NCBI RefSeq assembly: GCF_002726155.1
Contig: NZ_PBSH01000016.1
Location: forward strand, 40,579 to 104,578
Reading direction: 5' to 3'
DNA length: 64,000 bases
Source of the DNA: Alcanivorax sp.
Lineage (GTDB): Bacteria > Pseudomonadota > Gammaproteobacteria > Pseudomonadales > Alcanivoracaceae
Shown: in pieces, positions 8,982 to 18,148 of the stretch
Layout: every line of letters starts with the position of its first letter
How positions within the stretch are numbered: the stretch's first letter is position 1
The notes under the pieces: generated by a model
Seen by the model: the letters and a program-made list of their open reading frames with translations, nothing else
Told to the model about the DNA's origin: nothing
The model's database searches: none
Translations under genes and position numbers: made by a program

Positions 8982-9743
8982 TCAGAGTCCTTTCAGTGAT
9001 TGCAGGGTCATCAGGTGTTCGCCATCGTCGTTCTTCTGCATCAGCTGCACCAGCGTATAGTCATGACCCGGTGCGAACCACATGTAGGTCTGCCGGTCGC
9101 TGTTTTTACCGCGTTGACGTTGCACTTTTAGCGTTTCCACCTTGTCGCCATCGATGGTCAGTGTTTCTGCGCCAGTGACGGTGTAGTGGTGGGTTTTCTG
9201 CGCACGTTCATCGGCCACCTGCAGTTCTATTTCTCTGGCGCCGTCGCGCAATTCGCACTGCAGGGCCAGGGAGACGGAGAGTTCATCGGTGGCGTTATCA
9301 CTTACGTCATAGCTGCGCATGGGTTTGTCGGTACGTTCGCTGGCGGCCACGCCGGTCTGGCGATCAATGTGCAGCTTGGCCTCTTTGACCTTGCCCAGTC
9401 CACGGCGCTCGTAACCGTAGTAATTGCTCAGGGGGGTGCAGCCTTGCCAGTTGAACAGGGCGGTTTCGCGAATCTCGCCGAGCCAGTTTTTGGCGTGGAC
9501 TTCCATTTTCCAGAGCCCGTCCTTAACCTGGCTGAGAGAGCGGGTGGCGACGATGCTGAATGGAATGCCTTCGCTTTTCAGGCGGTAGTCCAGACGAAAC
9601 GGTGATGGCGTTTCGTCCCCGGTGGCGGCGGGAGAAAAAGCAAAAGTCGCCAGCAGGATAGCAGCGAGAATCAGGGGGTTGCGTAGAGAGATGCGTAGGG
9701 GATTACGCCAGTGCGTAACCCTGCGCAGGGAGTGGCTTCCCAT
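8982..9743 (-). CDS. DUF3108-domain secreted protein (copy A)
   Basis: 253 aa. A basic n-region is followed by the hydrophobic stretch LILAAILLATFAFSPAATG, an N-terminal signal. The mature part parallels its downstream neighbour: SPFRLDYRLKSEG, ALFNWQGC, VETLKVQRQRG, MWFAPGHDYTLVQL. The only in-frame ATG lies 41 bases inside the end of purN, with GGAG 9 bases ahead of it, so the overlap is accepted. Placing DUF3108 genes directly behind purMN is a recurrent arrangement in Pseudomonas-like bacteria. The role is unknown; an envelope job is likely from the signal sequence. Confidence 0.86.
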   Translation of the reverse strand: MGSHSLRRVTHWRNPLRISLRNPLILAAILLATFAFSPAATGDETPSPFRLDYRLKSEGIPFSIVATRSLSQVKDGLWKMEVHAKNWLGEIRETALFNWQGCTPLSNYYGYERRGLGKVKEAKLHIDRQTGVAASERTDKPMRSYDVSDNATDELSVSLALQCELRDGAREIELQVADERAQKTHHYTVTGAETLTIDGDKVETLKVQRQRGKNSDRQTYMWFAPGHDYTLVQLMQKNDDGEHLMTLQSLKGL

Positions 9744-10344
9744 CCAGTACGACTCCGTTGTCAGTCAGTTCCAGTCTATCTTGTGCCCGCCATTGCAGCA
9801 CTTGAGGATAGAGCAGGTGTTCGCGTTGTTGTACACGCTTGGACAGGGAATCAACGGTATCGTTCGCATGCACCGCAATGGGGGCCTGGGCAATCAGTGG
9901 GCCCCCATCCAGCTCTTCAGTGACGAAGTGAATGGAGCAGCCGTGTTCGCTGTCGCCGGCTTCCAGGGCGCGGGCATGGGTATTCAGCCCGCGATATTTG
10001 GGCAACAGGGAGGGGTGGATGTTGATCAGTTGCCCGGCGTAATGGCGTACAAAGACAGCTGAAAGGATGCGCATGAAACCGGCCAGCACCACGGTATCCG
10101 GGGCGTAGGGGGTGAGCACCTCGATCATGGCCTGGTCGAACTGCTCCCGGTCCGGGTAGTCGCGGTGATCCAGGCTGGCGGTGGGGATGCCCGCCTGTGC
10201 GGCCCGCTCAAGGCCGGCGGCGTTGGCGCGATTGGAAAACACCACGGCAATCTCGGCGTCGAGGGTACCTGCTTTTTGGGCATCCATGATCGCTTGCAGG
10301 TTGGTGCCTGAGCCGCTGATCAATACCGCCAGCTGGTGTGTCAC
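9703..10344 (-). CDS. purN: Phosphoribosylglycinamide formyltransferase
   Basis: 213 aa. Transfers formyl from 10-formyl-THF to GAR, the third step of purine synthesis. It starts with [15 protein letters not shown] (GAR phosphate loop). The catalytic trio is visible as Asn and His in [13 protein letters not shown] and Asp in [11 protein letters not shown]. The start ATG overlaps the purM stop by 4 bases (ATGA), showing translational coupling. Its 3' end overlaps the first DUF3108 gene. Confidence 0.97.
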   Translation of the reverse strand: MTHQLAVLISGSGTNLQAIMDAQKAGTLDAEIAVVFSNRANAAGLERAAQAGIPTASLDHRDYPDREQFDQAMIEVLTPYAPDTVVLAGFMRILSAVFVRHYAGQLINIHPSLLPKYRGLNTHARALEAGDSEHGCSIHFVTEELDGGPLIAQAPIAVHANDTVDSLSKRVQQREHLLYPQVLQWRAQDRLELTDNGVVLDGKPLPAQGYALA

Positions 10345-11384
10345 TCTGGCAGTCCGTCCAACACTACGTCCGGCTCGCCGTCGCCGGTCTGGATTTCGCC
10401 GATCAGGAAGGCGTTTTCGCCTTCGGCTTCCAGCAGGGCGAGGGCGTCGTCCACGTGGCTGGCGGGGACAGCGATGACCATGCCCACGCCGCAGTTGAAG
10501 GTGCGGTACATCTCAAAGGCGGGCACCTGGCCTTCCTGCTGCAACCACTGGAATACGGCCGGGAATTCCCAGCTTTTGGTGTCGATCACGGCACGGACGT
10601 TGTCCGGCAGAACCCGCGGCAGGTTTTCTGGCAGGCCACCGCCAGTGATGTGTGCCAAGGCGTGGACAGGCACCTGTTCAATCAACTTGAGCAGGGACTT
10701 AACGTAAATGCGGGTGGGTTCCAGCAGGTGCTCGATCAACGGCTTGCCGTCCAGATCGATGTCAGTGTCTGCCTGGGCCATGATACGGCGAATCAGGGAG
10801 TAGCCGTTGGAGTGGGGGCCGGAGGCGCCCAGAGCGATCAGCTTGTCGCCGGCTTCGACCTTGCTGCCATCCAGTACGCCGTCTTTTTCCACCACGCCTA
10901 CGCAGAAACCCGCCAGGTCGTAGTCTTCGCCTTCATACATGCCGGGCATTTCTGCGGTTTCACCGCCGATCAGGGCGCAGCCGGCCAGTTCGCAGCCTTC
11001 GCCAATACCGGTGACCACGCTGGTGGCAATCTCCACGTCCAGCTTGCCGGTGGCGTAGTAGTCCAGGAAGAACAGGGGCTCGGCGCCGCCCACGATCAGG
11101 TCGTTAACGCACATGGCGACCAGGTCTACCCCCACTTTTTCATGACGGTTGTGGTCGATGGCCAGCCGCAGCTTGGTACCCACACCGTCAGTGCCTGCCA
11201 CCAGAACCGGGTTCTTGTATTTGGTGGGCAACTCGCAGAGGGCACCGAAACCGCCGAGACCGCCCAGCACTTCCGGGCGACGGGTCCGCTTGGCAACAGG
11301 GGCGATGCGTTTAACCAGCTCGTTACCGGCGTCGATATCGACACCTGCGTCACGGTACGTCAGTGGCCGTTTCTGTTCGGTCAT
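10341..11384 (-). CDS. purM: Phosphoribosylformylglycinamidine cyclo-ligase (AIR synthetase)
   Basis: 347 aa, usual length. ATP-dependent ring closure of FGAM to AIR in purine synthesis. The start [16 protein letters not shown], the [18 protein letters not shown]/substrate segment, [11 protein letters not shown] and the end region with GVGMVIAVP are all family hallmarks. First gene of purM-purN-DUF3108-DUF3108 on the minus strand. It is divergent from the DUF2066-hda pair across a 227-base gap, the same arrangement as in Pseudomonas. Confidence 0.97.
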   Translation of the reverse strand: MTEQKRPLTYRDAGVDIDAGNELVKRIAPVAKRTRRPEVLGGLGGFGALCELPTKYKNPVLVAGTDGVGTKLRLAIDHNRHEKVGVDLVAMCVNDLIVGGAEPLFFLDYYATGKLDVEIATSVVTGIGEGCELAGCALIGGETAEMPGMYEGEDYDLAGFCVGVVEKDGVLDGSKVEAGDKLIALGASGPHSNGYSLIRRIMAQADTDIDLDGKPLIEHLLEPTRIYVKSLLKLIEQVPVHALAHITGGGLPENLPRVLPDNVRAVIDTKSWEFPAVFQWLQQEGQVPAFEMYRTFNCGVGMVIAVPASHVDDALALLEAEGENAFLIGEIQTGDGEPDVVLDGLPE

Positions 11385-11611
11385 GGGGGGCTCCGGGTTG
11401 GTGAAGGCGCGTATTCTAGCAACGGGCCTGCCTGCTGGGGAACCTCTGCGTGACGCCTCGGGGCGTTAAACTCAGGGAAAGCGGGTTTCGTCCGACAGAT
11501 AAGGTCGCTTCGCTCAGGGATTTGCCCTGTAATTTGCCGGAAACGGGTTCGCGTGGCTGAGGTGAATAGGTGATAATAGCGCGCTTGAATTTTCGGTTGG
11601 AATGAGCGCCC

Positions 11612-12622
11612 ATGCGTTTTATTGGATTGTTGGCCGTGTTGTTGGGATGGAGCCTGCTGGCCCAGGCAGAATCGCTGGATACAGTGCAGGTGCCGGTGGA
11701 TGGCCGTGGCGACGCGCAGCGGCAGGACGCGTTGGCTGAGGGCCTGGAGCAGATGCTGGTGCGTCTGAGCGGGCAGCGGGATGTACTCAATGAGGCGGTG
11801 GCTAGTGAAGCCGCTTCACGGCTGGATCGCTGGGTGACCCGCTACGATTACAACACGCTGGATGATGGCAGCAGTGCCTTGCAGGCCCGTTATGACGTGA
11901 ATGGCCTAATGGCCTTCATGGCGGAGCAGGGCGCATCGGTGTGGGGGATGCCTCGGCCCAGGGTGCTGCTCTGGCTGGTGGAGCAGGGCGCAGGCCGCGG
12001 CGAGATGGTGGTGGACGGTCACCCGCTTTATGCGCAGTTGGTTGCGCAAGCCCAGCGACGTGGCCTGACCCTCGTCATCCCGAAGTGGGATAGCGAGGAT
12101 CTGGGGCGTTTGAACGTGGCAGACATCCGTGGCCGTTTCGATCAGCAATTGCGTGACGCCTCCAGCCGCTACCCCCATGAGCTGATTGCTGCTGCGGTGC
12201 TGTATCAGGGTGAGCCGGCCACGGTGAGCTGGCGAGTCCTGAAAGACAAAAGCACTCTGGAAGACGGCCGGGAGAAAACGGAGAACGACGAAGAGGCCGT
12301 GACTGCGTTGATCGACCGTGTCACCGACCAGCTGGCCGCCCGCTATGCGGTGAAAGGCGCAGTAAGCGATTTGCGCACCCTGCTGGTGGTGGATCAGGTC
12401 GACCAGCTGCAGGACTGGTTTACGTTACAACAATTTCTGGCGGGCCTGAGCGGGATGCGTCGAGCCTCACTGGTACAGGCCTCAGGTACTACGCTGACCT
12501 TTGGGCTGGATTTCAGTGCCAGTGACGAGCAGCTGCGCAACCTGCTGGAGCTGTCTCCCCAATTGCGCGCCTGCCCGGATCCGGCGGTGGCCGGGCCCCA
12601 ATGGCATTACTGCTGGCGTTGA
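11612..12622 (+). CDS. DUF2066-domain secreted protein
   Basis: 336 aa with a Sec signal (MRFIGLLAVLLGWSLLAQA, cut before ESLDT). DUF2066 proteins are periplasmic proteins of unknown function that sit beside purM and hda in gammaproteobacteria; this one keeps that position. Conserved-looking parts are the opening VQVPVDGRGDAQRQDALAEG, the MLVRLSG segment, and RPRVLLWLVEQGAGRGE in the middle. Ends with a short Cys-containing tail. Hda starts 4 bases after its stop, so the two are co-transcribed. Confidence 0.88.
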   Translation: MRFIGLLAVLLGWSLLAQAESLDTVQVPVDGRGDAQRQDALAEGLEQMLVRLSGQRDVLNEAVASEAASRLDRWVTRYDYNTLDDGSSALQARYDVNGLMAFMAEQGASVWGMPRPRVLLWLVEQGAGRGEMVVDGHPLYAQLVAQAQRRGLTLVIPKWDSEDLGRLNVADIRGRFDQQLRDASSRYPHELIAAAVLYQGEPATVSWRVLKDKSTLEDGREKTENDEEAVTALIDRVTDQLAARYAVKGAVSDLRTLLVVDQVDQLQDWFTLQQFLAGLSGMRRASLVQASGTTLTFGLDFSASDEQLRNLLELSPQLRACPDPAVAGPQWHYCWR

Positions 12623-12626
12623 TCCG

Positions 12627-13316
12627 ATGAGTGCGCAACTTCCCCTGGCCCTGCAGCTTCGCGAGGGCAATGCCCTGGATAATTTCCACGCGGGCCCCAA
12701 TGGCGCAGCCGTTGCCGGGCTGCATGAGGCTGTGGAAGGCGTCGACCGACAAGCCTTTTTCTGGGCCGGTGACGGGCAGGGCAAAAGCCATTTGCTGGAA
12801 GGGGCCGTACGTCTGGCTCAGCACAATGGTCTGGATGCCTGCCTGCTGCCTGCCAGTGAAATCATCCCGCTGGTCCCTGACGTGCTGGAATCCATGGAAC
12901 AGTTCGGATTGCTGGCCATTGATGATTGCCAGTTATTTGCCGGTCTGCCTGCCTGGGAAGAAGCCCTCTTTCACCTTTATAACCGGCTGATGTCGTTGGG
13001 CGGACGATTACTGGTCACCGCCAATGCGTCGCCGGGAGCCATGGGCTTGATGCTGCCTGATCTGGCTACCCGTCTGGCGGCGGGGCCGGTCTACCGGCTG
13101 ATGTCGCTGGAAGACGAGGATTTACAGGCGCTATTACAGGAAAGAGCCAGGGCTCGGGGCTTGCGGCTGGAGCCTGAAGTAGCCCATTACATCGTACTGC
13201 GCAGTGAACGTTCCGCTGGCGCCTTGATGGAATTATTGAGCGATCTGGACCGTCTGGCCCTGGCGCAACAACGCTCTGTCACGATTCCCTTTGTCAAGGA
13301 TGCGCTGGGGTGGTAA
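12627..13316 (+). CDS. hda: Hda, regulatory inactivator of DnaA
   Basis: 229 aa AAA+ protein related to the DnaA ATPase core but without the DNA-binding domain IV. It binds the DNA-loaded beta clamp and triggers DnaA-ATP hydrolysis to prevent re-initiation. The N-terminal QLPLALQL (residues 4-11) is the clamp-binding motif. A Walker A GDGQGKS (residues 48-54) and Walker B LLAIDDCQ are present. The start ATG at 12627 follows the DUF2066 stop by 4 bases and gives the proper N-terminus; the open frame extends upstream without similarity. Confidence 0.94.
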   Translation: MSAQLPLALQLREGNALDNFHAGPNGAAVAGLHEAVEGVDRQAFFWAGDGQGKSHLLEGAVRLAQHNGLDACLLPASEIIPLVPDVLESMEQFGLLAIDDCQLFAGLPAWEEALFHLYNRLMSLGGRLLVTANASPGAMGLMLPDLATRLAAGPVYRLMSLEDEDLQALLQERARARGLRLEPEVAHYIVLRSERSAGALMELLSDLDRLALAQQRSVTIPFVKDALGW

Positions 13317-13501
13317 AAATGGGCGCTTAACGAATAAACAACAGTTCGCTACCTGAATTGGCGATATATTGCGCTTAATTACATTGGGTTACACATGCGT
13401 GGGCGCTTGGCTGGCGACACGATTCCTCTATTTGTATACCCGCAAGCGCAAGAACCACATTAGAACAATAACGCCAGGCAAAAAGCCTGCAGGAGAACAA
13501 A

Positions 13502-16500
13502 ATGCGCCACTTTGGGCTACAGCAGTGCCTTGCTGGTTGCGCCTTGATTGTTGCGGCCACCTCCCATGCAACCGTCTATGAAATCAATAACACCAGTGAT
13601 GCAGTGGTTACTGTCGTGGCCGTGGATGGCGATGACACTGATGGCGTTTGGGATAAAACCACCCACTGGGAGGTGACGACCAGCAACGCCGGTGGTACCT
13701 GCACGTTGCGAGAAGCCCTTTATGCCAGCAATTACCGTATTGCCGTGGGGGCCTGTGAGGCCGGTGGCGCCAGCGATACCATCAAACTTCAGGAAGGCAA
13801 GGTTTACACCCTGACCGAGGGTGAGTTGCCCGTTGGCAATGGCGAGCAAATCAAATTCACTGAAGACACGTCGGTGGACCCGGCCGTGACAACAGCCGAC
13901 ATAGAGCCCTTGGGCAACCAGGTCCAGTTTGACCTAATCCTCGATGCTTTCGAGGAACCTGAAGGCAAAACCCTGCCGGTGATCACCGCGGCAGGTAATT
14001 CCCGATTGATTCATGTCTACGATGGCGGCGCCATGTCGCTGACCAATCTTGAACTGACCGATGGTAATGCGGGTGCCGACAACGGTGGCCTGATTTATGC
14101 CATGGGGCCGGTTATTATCGCGGCGAACGTGTCCATGAATCAGGGCATGGCAACGAACGGCGGGGCCATGTATCTGGAGGAAGGCTCCGGCGTTGCCTTC
14201 AGCGTCGGCGGGCGCTTTGAAAACAATGTGGCCACCGGTGTGGGCGCGGTCATTGCCACCTCGGATACCTTTAATGGTTCGATTATTGGCTACGATTTTT
14301 ATATGGCCGATAACGAAGCGGGAGCGGGCGCCGCCGATGCCGGCATTATCCACATGGACGGGGACCCGGATGCCACTGTGACGCTGGAATTGGCCAACGG
14401 CATGGTGGTCAATAATACCGGTGGCGTGCTTAACGTGGTCTCCACGGATCACGTGGCGGTGGTGGCCAACATGACTATCGCCTTCAATGATGGGGTCGCT
14501 CTCACGTTGGCGCAAACCCAGTTTGATGACCCTGCCGATGCGACAACGCGCGATATAATTCTGCATAGCGTCATGGTGGGTAACAGTGTTGGTGCTTGCG
14601 CTGGCCCGGTGCTGGACGGCACCGCCAGCCCGGCAGATGCGGCAGCGCGCCTGCTGTTCACCATTACCGATGATGCTAATTGCCCGGAGCCTGAAGAGCA
14701 GACCCTGGGCACGCCCGTGACCAATAACCCTAATACCGCGCAAGCGGATATTTTCCTTGGCATGGATCGCGTGCCTTGCGCCGGTACTGGCGCTGGTGGT
14801 TGCACACTGATGACTGCCGAAGAGATCGGTGGACCTTACCCGGGCTTGCTGCCCAACCCGACCCCTGCAGCGTTGGCGGGTGATCCCATGGCGCCCAGTC
14901 TGTTTGATCGCGCCAGCCCGGAAACCGCTACGGTGGACCAGTGTGAATCAACCGATAACCGCGGTAACTCACGCGGTGGACCGGCGGGTCGTTGTGATGT
15001 GGGGGCGGTGGAATTTCTGCGGGCGCGAGCACAACCGGATGAAGTCGATCTGATCAGTGGCCAGTCAGTACTGGCGGATGTGCTGGAAAACGACCGCAAT
15101 GATACCGAAGTGGACTGTGGTCTACTGGAAGACGTAGTGGTAGCCGAAGGGGTGTGCAATATCGGTGAGACCGATTGCATTGCTGACGCGATCCAGGATC
15201 GCTGTCTGGTAGTGGTCGCTCAGCCCAGTCGAGGCTCGGCTCGAGTGGAGATCGATGCCGATGGCTATCCTCGCATCCGTTACACGTCGGGCTCGTCTTT
15301 CCACGGTGTGGACCAGTTGCGCTACGAGGTGGACAAGGACGCCTTTTTCGGTGGCACGGACCTGGGCCAGAACCAGAGTGAAATCACTAACCTGGTGGCT
15401 GAACCCGCCAGCGGCTTAACCGAAAAAAAGAGCATTGGCGCCCAAGGCGGTATGATGCTTGCTCTTCTGGCTCTGGTTGGGCTGGTTCGTCGCTATCGCT
15501 TGTCGCCAAAGAGGGCGTTGGCTCTGGTTTCTGCTTTACTTAGCGGTCCTGCGTTGGCGGTAGATATCGAGGTGAACTCTCTCGTCGATCAATTTCCGCC
15601 CATCACCAACGATGGAAAATGCACGTTACGCGAAGCGCTGGAAAATGCTGGCGGCTCGGGCAGCCCGGATTGCGCCTATGGCGGCAACTCGTCTGACCGG
15701 ATTCTTATTCCTGCTGGCGAGATTCACCTGGCAACAACCCTGATTATTGAGGGTGGCAGTGTGGAGTTGGTGGGCAAGGGGGTGCGCGACGTGGACCCTG
15801 CTGATGATGAAGAGACGCAGACACGCATTATCGGCAATGGCACGGAACGTCTTTTCGAAGTGGAGCCGCCGAACCCGAGTTCAGGACACCCTGGTGTCAC
15901 GTTCCGCTATCTGACGCTGGAAGACGGGGTGGCGACCGGTAGCGGTGAGACCGGCAGCGGCGCGGTGATCACCACCGGTGGCTCGGTGATTTTTGATCGT
16001 GTGGTGATTACCAATAACCATGCGGATGCTTCTGCGGGGGTGGCTTATGTGCGCTCCAATGCGGGTAATGAAAAGCTGGTGACGTTCAATCGAGCCTATG
16101 TTTACAACAACACTGCCGGGGTGGCCGGTGGTGTGATCTCTACCACCACGCAGAACAATGACAACGTGAAAGTGGCACTGATTGACAGTACCTTTGAGGG
16201 TAATACCAGTGTCACCAAAGGCGGTGTGCTGGATGCCAATATCAATGCCGGTTCCGTGACAGTCTCCAACAGCACTTTTGTCGATAACATGTCGCCCCAG
16301 GGCGCGGCGCTGGATCTGACCAATATCGTGGTGGGTGCCACCATCATGAACAGTACCTTCATGAATAATACTGGCGGTGGTTTGGGCATTGATCTCGGAG
16401 ATGCCCCTTCAGAAATCCAGATGGCCAACAGCATTTACTTCGACAGTGGGGCAGCGTGCACCAGTGGTGCCACTGTATTGCACGAAAGCCACTACAACGC

Positions 16501-17800
16501 TTTTTCCGATGCTGCCTGTGCAGCAACAACAGAAAGCAATAACCAGACATCATTGGGAAGCGCCGACCTGGATAGCACGTTGAGTGGGGAAGACGGAGTG
16601 GCGGATGATTACACGCCACCATTTCTGTCCATGAGTGACCCGGAAAACGACGCCATCCTGGTGGACAAGGGCAATGATGAAGCCCTGGTCAGCGGCACTG
16701 GAACGCCTCTGCGTTGCCGTTCCGTGGATTTGCGTGGCATTTCCCGGACGTCCGGCGGTCGTTGTGATCTGGGTGCCTTCGAGTACCAGAAAATCACCGC
16801 CGGCGACGATGAAGGCACCAATAAGAACCGTCCGGGTCGCCAGGTGGCGGTGGATATTCTGGATAATGATCTGGCCAGTGATGGGGCCGAGATTGTCTAT
16901 CTGGATGACGTGGACCCCAGCCTGTTTCTGGATAATGTTTTCGCCTTTGAACACGCGGAACCAAATAGCGCGGACCCTGTGGAATATGTCGGTACCGGCG
17001 ATCTCTATCAGCAAGATATGAGTGAACGCACACGTTTTGAATTGATTAACCCAGCCAATCCCGATGCGGACGGTGCAATCATCGATTTCGTCTGGCTTTA
17101 CTATAATCCGGACCGAGACGGTTACGATTTGCGCTGTGGCGAGCCCATTTCCCAGAAAGTTATTGATGCGAACCCGGACCTGCTGGAAGACGGGGATGTG
17201 GCCGATGAATGTGTGGTGCTCTTTACTCCCCCGACCACAGCGGGTTTTGAGACCAATGTATGTCAAAGCACCGACGATAATCCGTTGAAAATGGCGTTCC
17301 TGTATACCTTCACAGATAGCAATAATGTATCGGTGAATACGAACGATGCAGCGACAGTGGTGATGACAATAAACGACAAGGCACCTGCTCTGGACAACCA
17401 GTCGAAAATGAACCAGCCGGGGGCAACGGTGAGGTTCAACCTGACCGCATCAGATCCGGATGACCCGGACGCGGAAATTGATTGGAGCAATTACGATATT
17501 TCTGTCAGTCAGGCGCCGAGCTTTGCGAAGAAAGATGAAAACGGCAATGTGGTGGGCGCCGGTTTATTTATCGACAATGACAACGGCATCGTCACCTATA
17601 TTCCGCAGAGCAATTACAACACCTTCAAGGATGTTTTCACCCTGACGGTTGAAGACACCAACTGTGGCACCGTTTCGCAGCAGGCCACCTTTACGGTTTC
17701 CTATCCCAACAATGAAACTTCTGCCGGGTCAGGGGGCAGTATTGGCTGGGCGATGTTGGGCGGGCTAATCCTTTTGCTGCGTCGCCGAGTGGCGGCGTAG
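13502..17800 (+). CDS. Double CSLREA-type surface protein with internal and terminal GlyGly-CTERM-like signals
   Basis: 1432 aa, apparently two exoproteins in one frame. Half 1: signal peptide (cut after SHA), a CTLREALYASN motif (CSLREA type), a parallel-beta-helix-like stretch, the ADVLENDRND spacer motif, then GAQGGMMLALLALVGLVRRYR (residues 647-667), which looks like a sorting tail: Gly-rich, hydrophobic, Arg cluster. Half 2 begins at once with a second signal-like segment (KRALALVSALLSGPALA, ending Ala686), CTLREALENAG, another helix-like repeat region, VDILDNDLA, an Ig/cadherin-like part and a final GlyGly-CTERM-like tail (GGSIGWAMLGGLILLLRRR). AGGAGA precedes the ATG. Probably exported, processed by a rhombosortase-type enzyme and surface-bound. 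No stop or shift separates the halves in this sequence. Function unknown; adhesion is a guess. Confidence 0.85.
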   Translation: MRHFGLQQCLAGCALIVAATSHATVYEINNTSDAVVTVVAVDGDDTDGVWDKTTHWEVTTSNAGGTCTLREALYASNYRIAVGACEAGGASDTIKLQEGKVYTLTEGELPVGNGEQIKFTEDTSVDPAVTTADIEPLGNQVQFDLILDAFEEPEGKTLPVITAAGNSRLIHVYDGGAMSLTNLELTDGNAGADNGGLIYAMGPVIIAANVSMNQGMATNGGAMYLEEGSGVAFSVGGRFENNVATGVGAVIATSDTFNGSIIGYDFYMADNEAGAGAADAGIIHMDGDPDATVTLELANGMVVNNTGGVLNVVSTDHVAVVANMTIAFNDGVALTLAQTQFDDPADATTRDIILHSVMVGNSVGACAGPVLDGTASPADAAARLLFTITDDANCPEPEEQTLGTPVTNNPNTAQADIFLGMDRVPCAGTGAGGCTLMTAEEIGGPYPGLLPNPTPAALAGDPMAPSLFDRASPETATVDQCESTDNRGNSRGGPAGRCDVGAVEFLRARAQPDEVDLISGQSVLADVLENDRNDTEVDCGLLEDVVVAEGVCNIGETDCIADAIQDRCLVVVAQPSRGSARVEIDADGYPRIRYTSGSSFHGVDQLRYEVDKDAFFGGTDLGQNQSEITNLVAEPASGLTEKKSIGAQGGMMLALLALVGLVRRYRLSPKRALALVSALLSGPALAVDIEVNSLVDQFPPITNDGKCTLREALENAGGSGSPDCAYGGNSSDRILIPAGEIHLATTLIIEGGSVELVGKGVRDVDPADDEETQTRIIGNGTERLFEVEPPNPSSGHPGVTFRYLTLEDGVATGSGETGSGAVITTGGSVIFDRVVITNNHADASAGVAYVRSNAGNEKLVTFNRAYVYNNTAGVAGGVISTTTQNNDNVKVALIDSTFEGNTSVTKGGVLDANINAGSVTVSNSTFVDNMSPQGAALDLTNIVVGATIMNSTFMNNTGGGLGIDLGDAPSEIQMANSIYFDSGAACTSGATVLHESHYNAFSDAACAATTESNNQTSLGSADLDSTLSGEDGVADDYTPPFLSMSDPENDAILVDKGNDEALVSGTGTPLRCRSVDLRGISRTSGGRCDLGAFEYQKITAGDDEGTNKNRPGRQVAVDILDNDLASDGAEIVYLDDVDPSLFLDNVFAFEHAEPNSADPVEYVGTGDLYQQDMSERTRFELINPANPDADGAIIDFVWLYYNPDRDGYDLRCGEPISQKVIDANPDLLEDGDVADECVVLFTPPTTAGFETNVCQSTDDNPLKMAFLYTFTDSNNVSVNTNDAATVVMTINDKAPALDNQSKMNQPGATVRFNLTASDPDDPDAEIDWSNYDISVSQAPSFAKKDENGNVVGAGLFIDNDNGIVTYIPQSNYNTFKDVFTLTVEDTNCGTVSQQATFTVSYPNNETSAGSGGSIGWAMLGGLILLLRRRVAA

Positions 17801-18055
17801 CACCCGCCGCAGGGTTTCCCACACCACTGCCCCGAAAAGCATGCTGGCCATCAGCAATACAAGCTTGGGAATGTCCACCAGGGTCCAGAACAGAATATCG
17901 ATGCTGGTGGGTTCCAGGTTCTGAAAAACGATAATGATGGCTAAAATCGCCAATAGAATCTGTAGTGCCCCCATGGGGTGCGTGATCAGCCAGTGCCCGG
18001 ATTTACGGCTGCCGCGGGCAATCAGTGAGGTTTTTTTGCCGCTGTGGTCATCCAT
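17765..18055 (-). CDS. LapA-like (DUF1049) small membrane protein
   Basis: 96 aa with two membrane spans: MGALQILLAILAIIIVFQN and a second around PKLVLLMASMLFGAVVW, joined by the family-typical short link ending LEPTSIDILFW. It matches the LapA/DUF1049 layout, whose E. coli members act with LapB in controlling LPS synthesis. Here no lapB is adjacent, so a direct LPS role is only possible. The basic C-terminus (RRVLRRHSATQQKD) faces the cytoplasm. Its 3' end overlaps the last 36 bases of the convergent surface-protein gene. Confidence 0.8.
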   Translation of the reverse strand: MDDHSGKKTSLIARGSRKSGHWLITHPMGALQILLAILAIIIVFQNLEPTSIDILFWTLVDIPKLVLLMASMLFGAVVWETLRRVLRRHSATQQKD

Positions 18056-18148
18056 GATCTTCCTCCTTGCTGTGTTTCGACTCTAGTCCAACTCGTGCTT
18101 GTCTCGTTACCTCCCTATACTCTCTCTAACAGTAGAAAGGAGAGGTGA

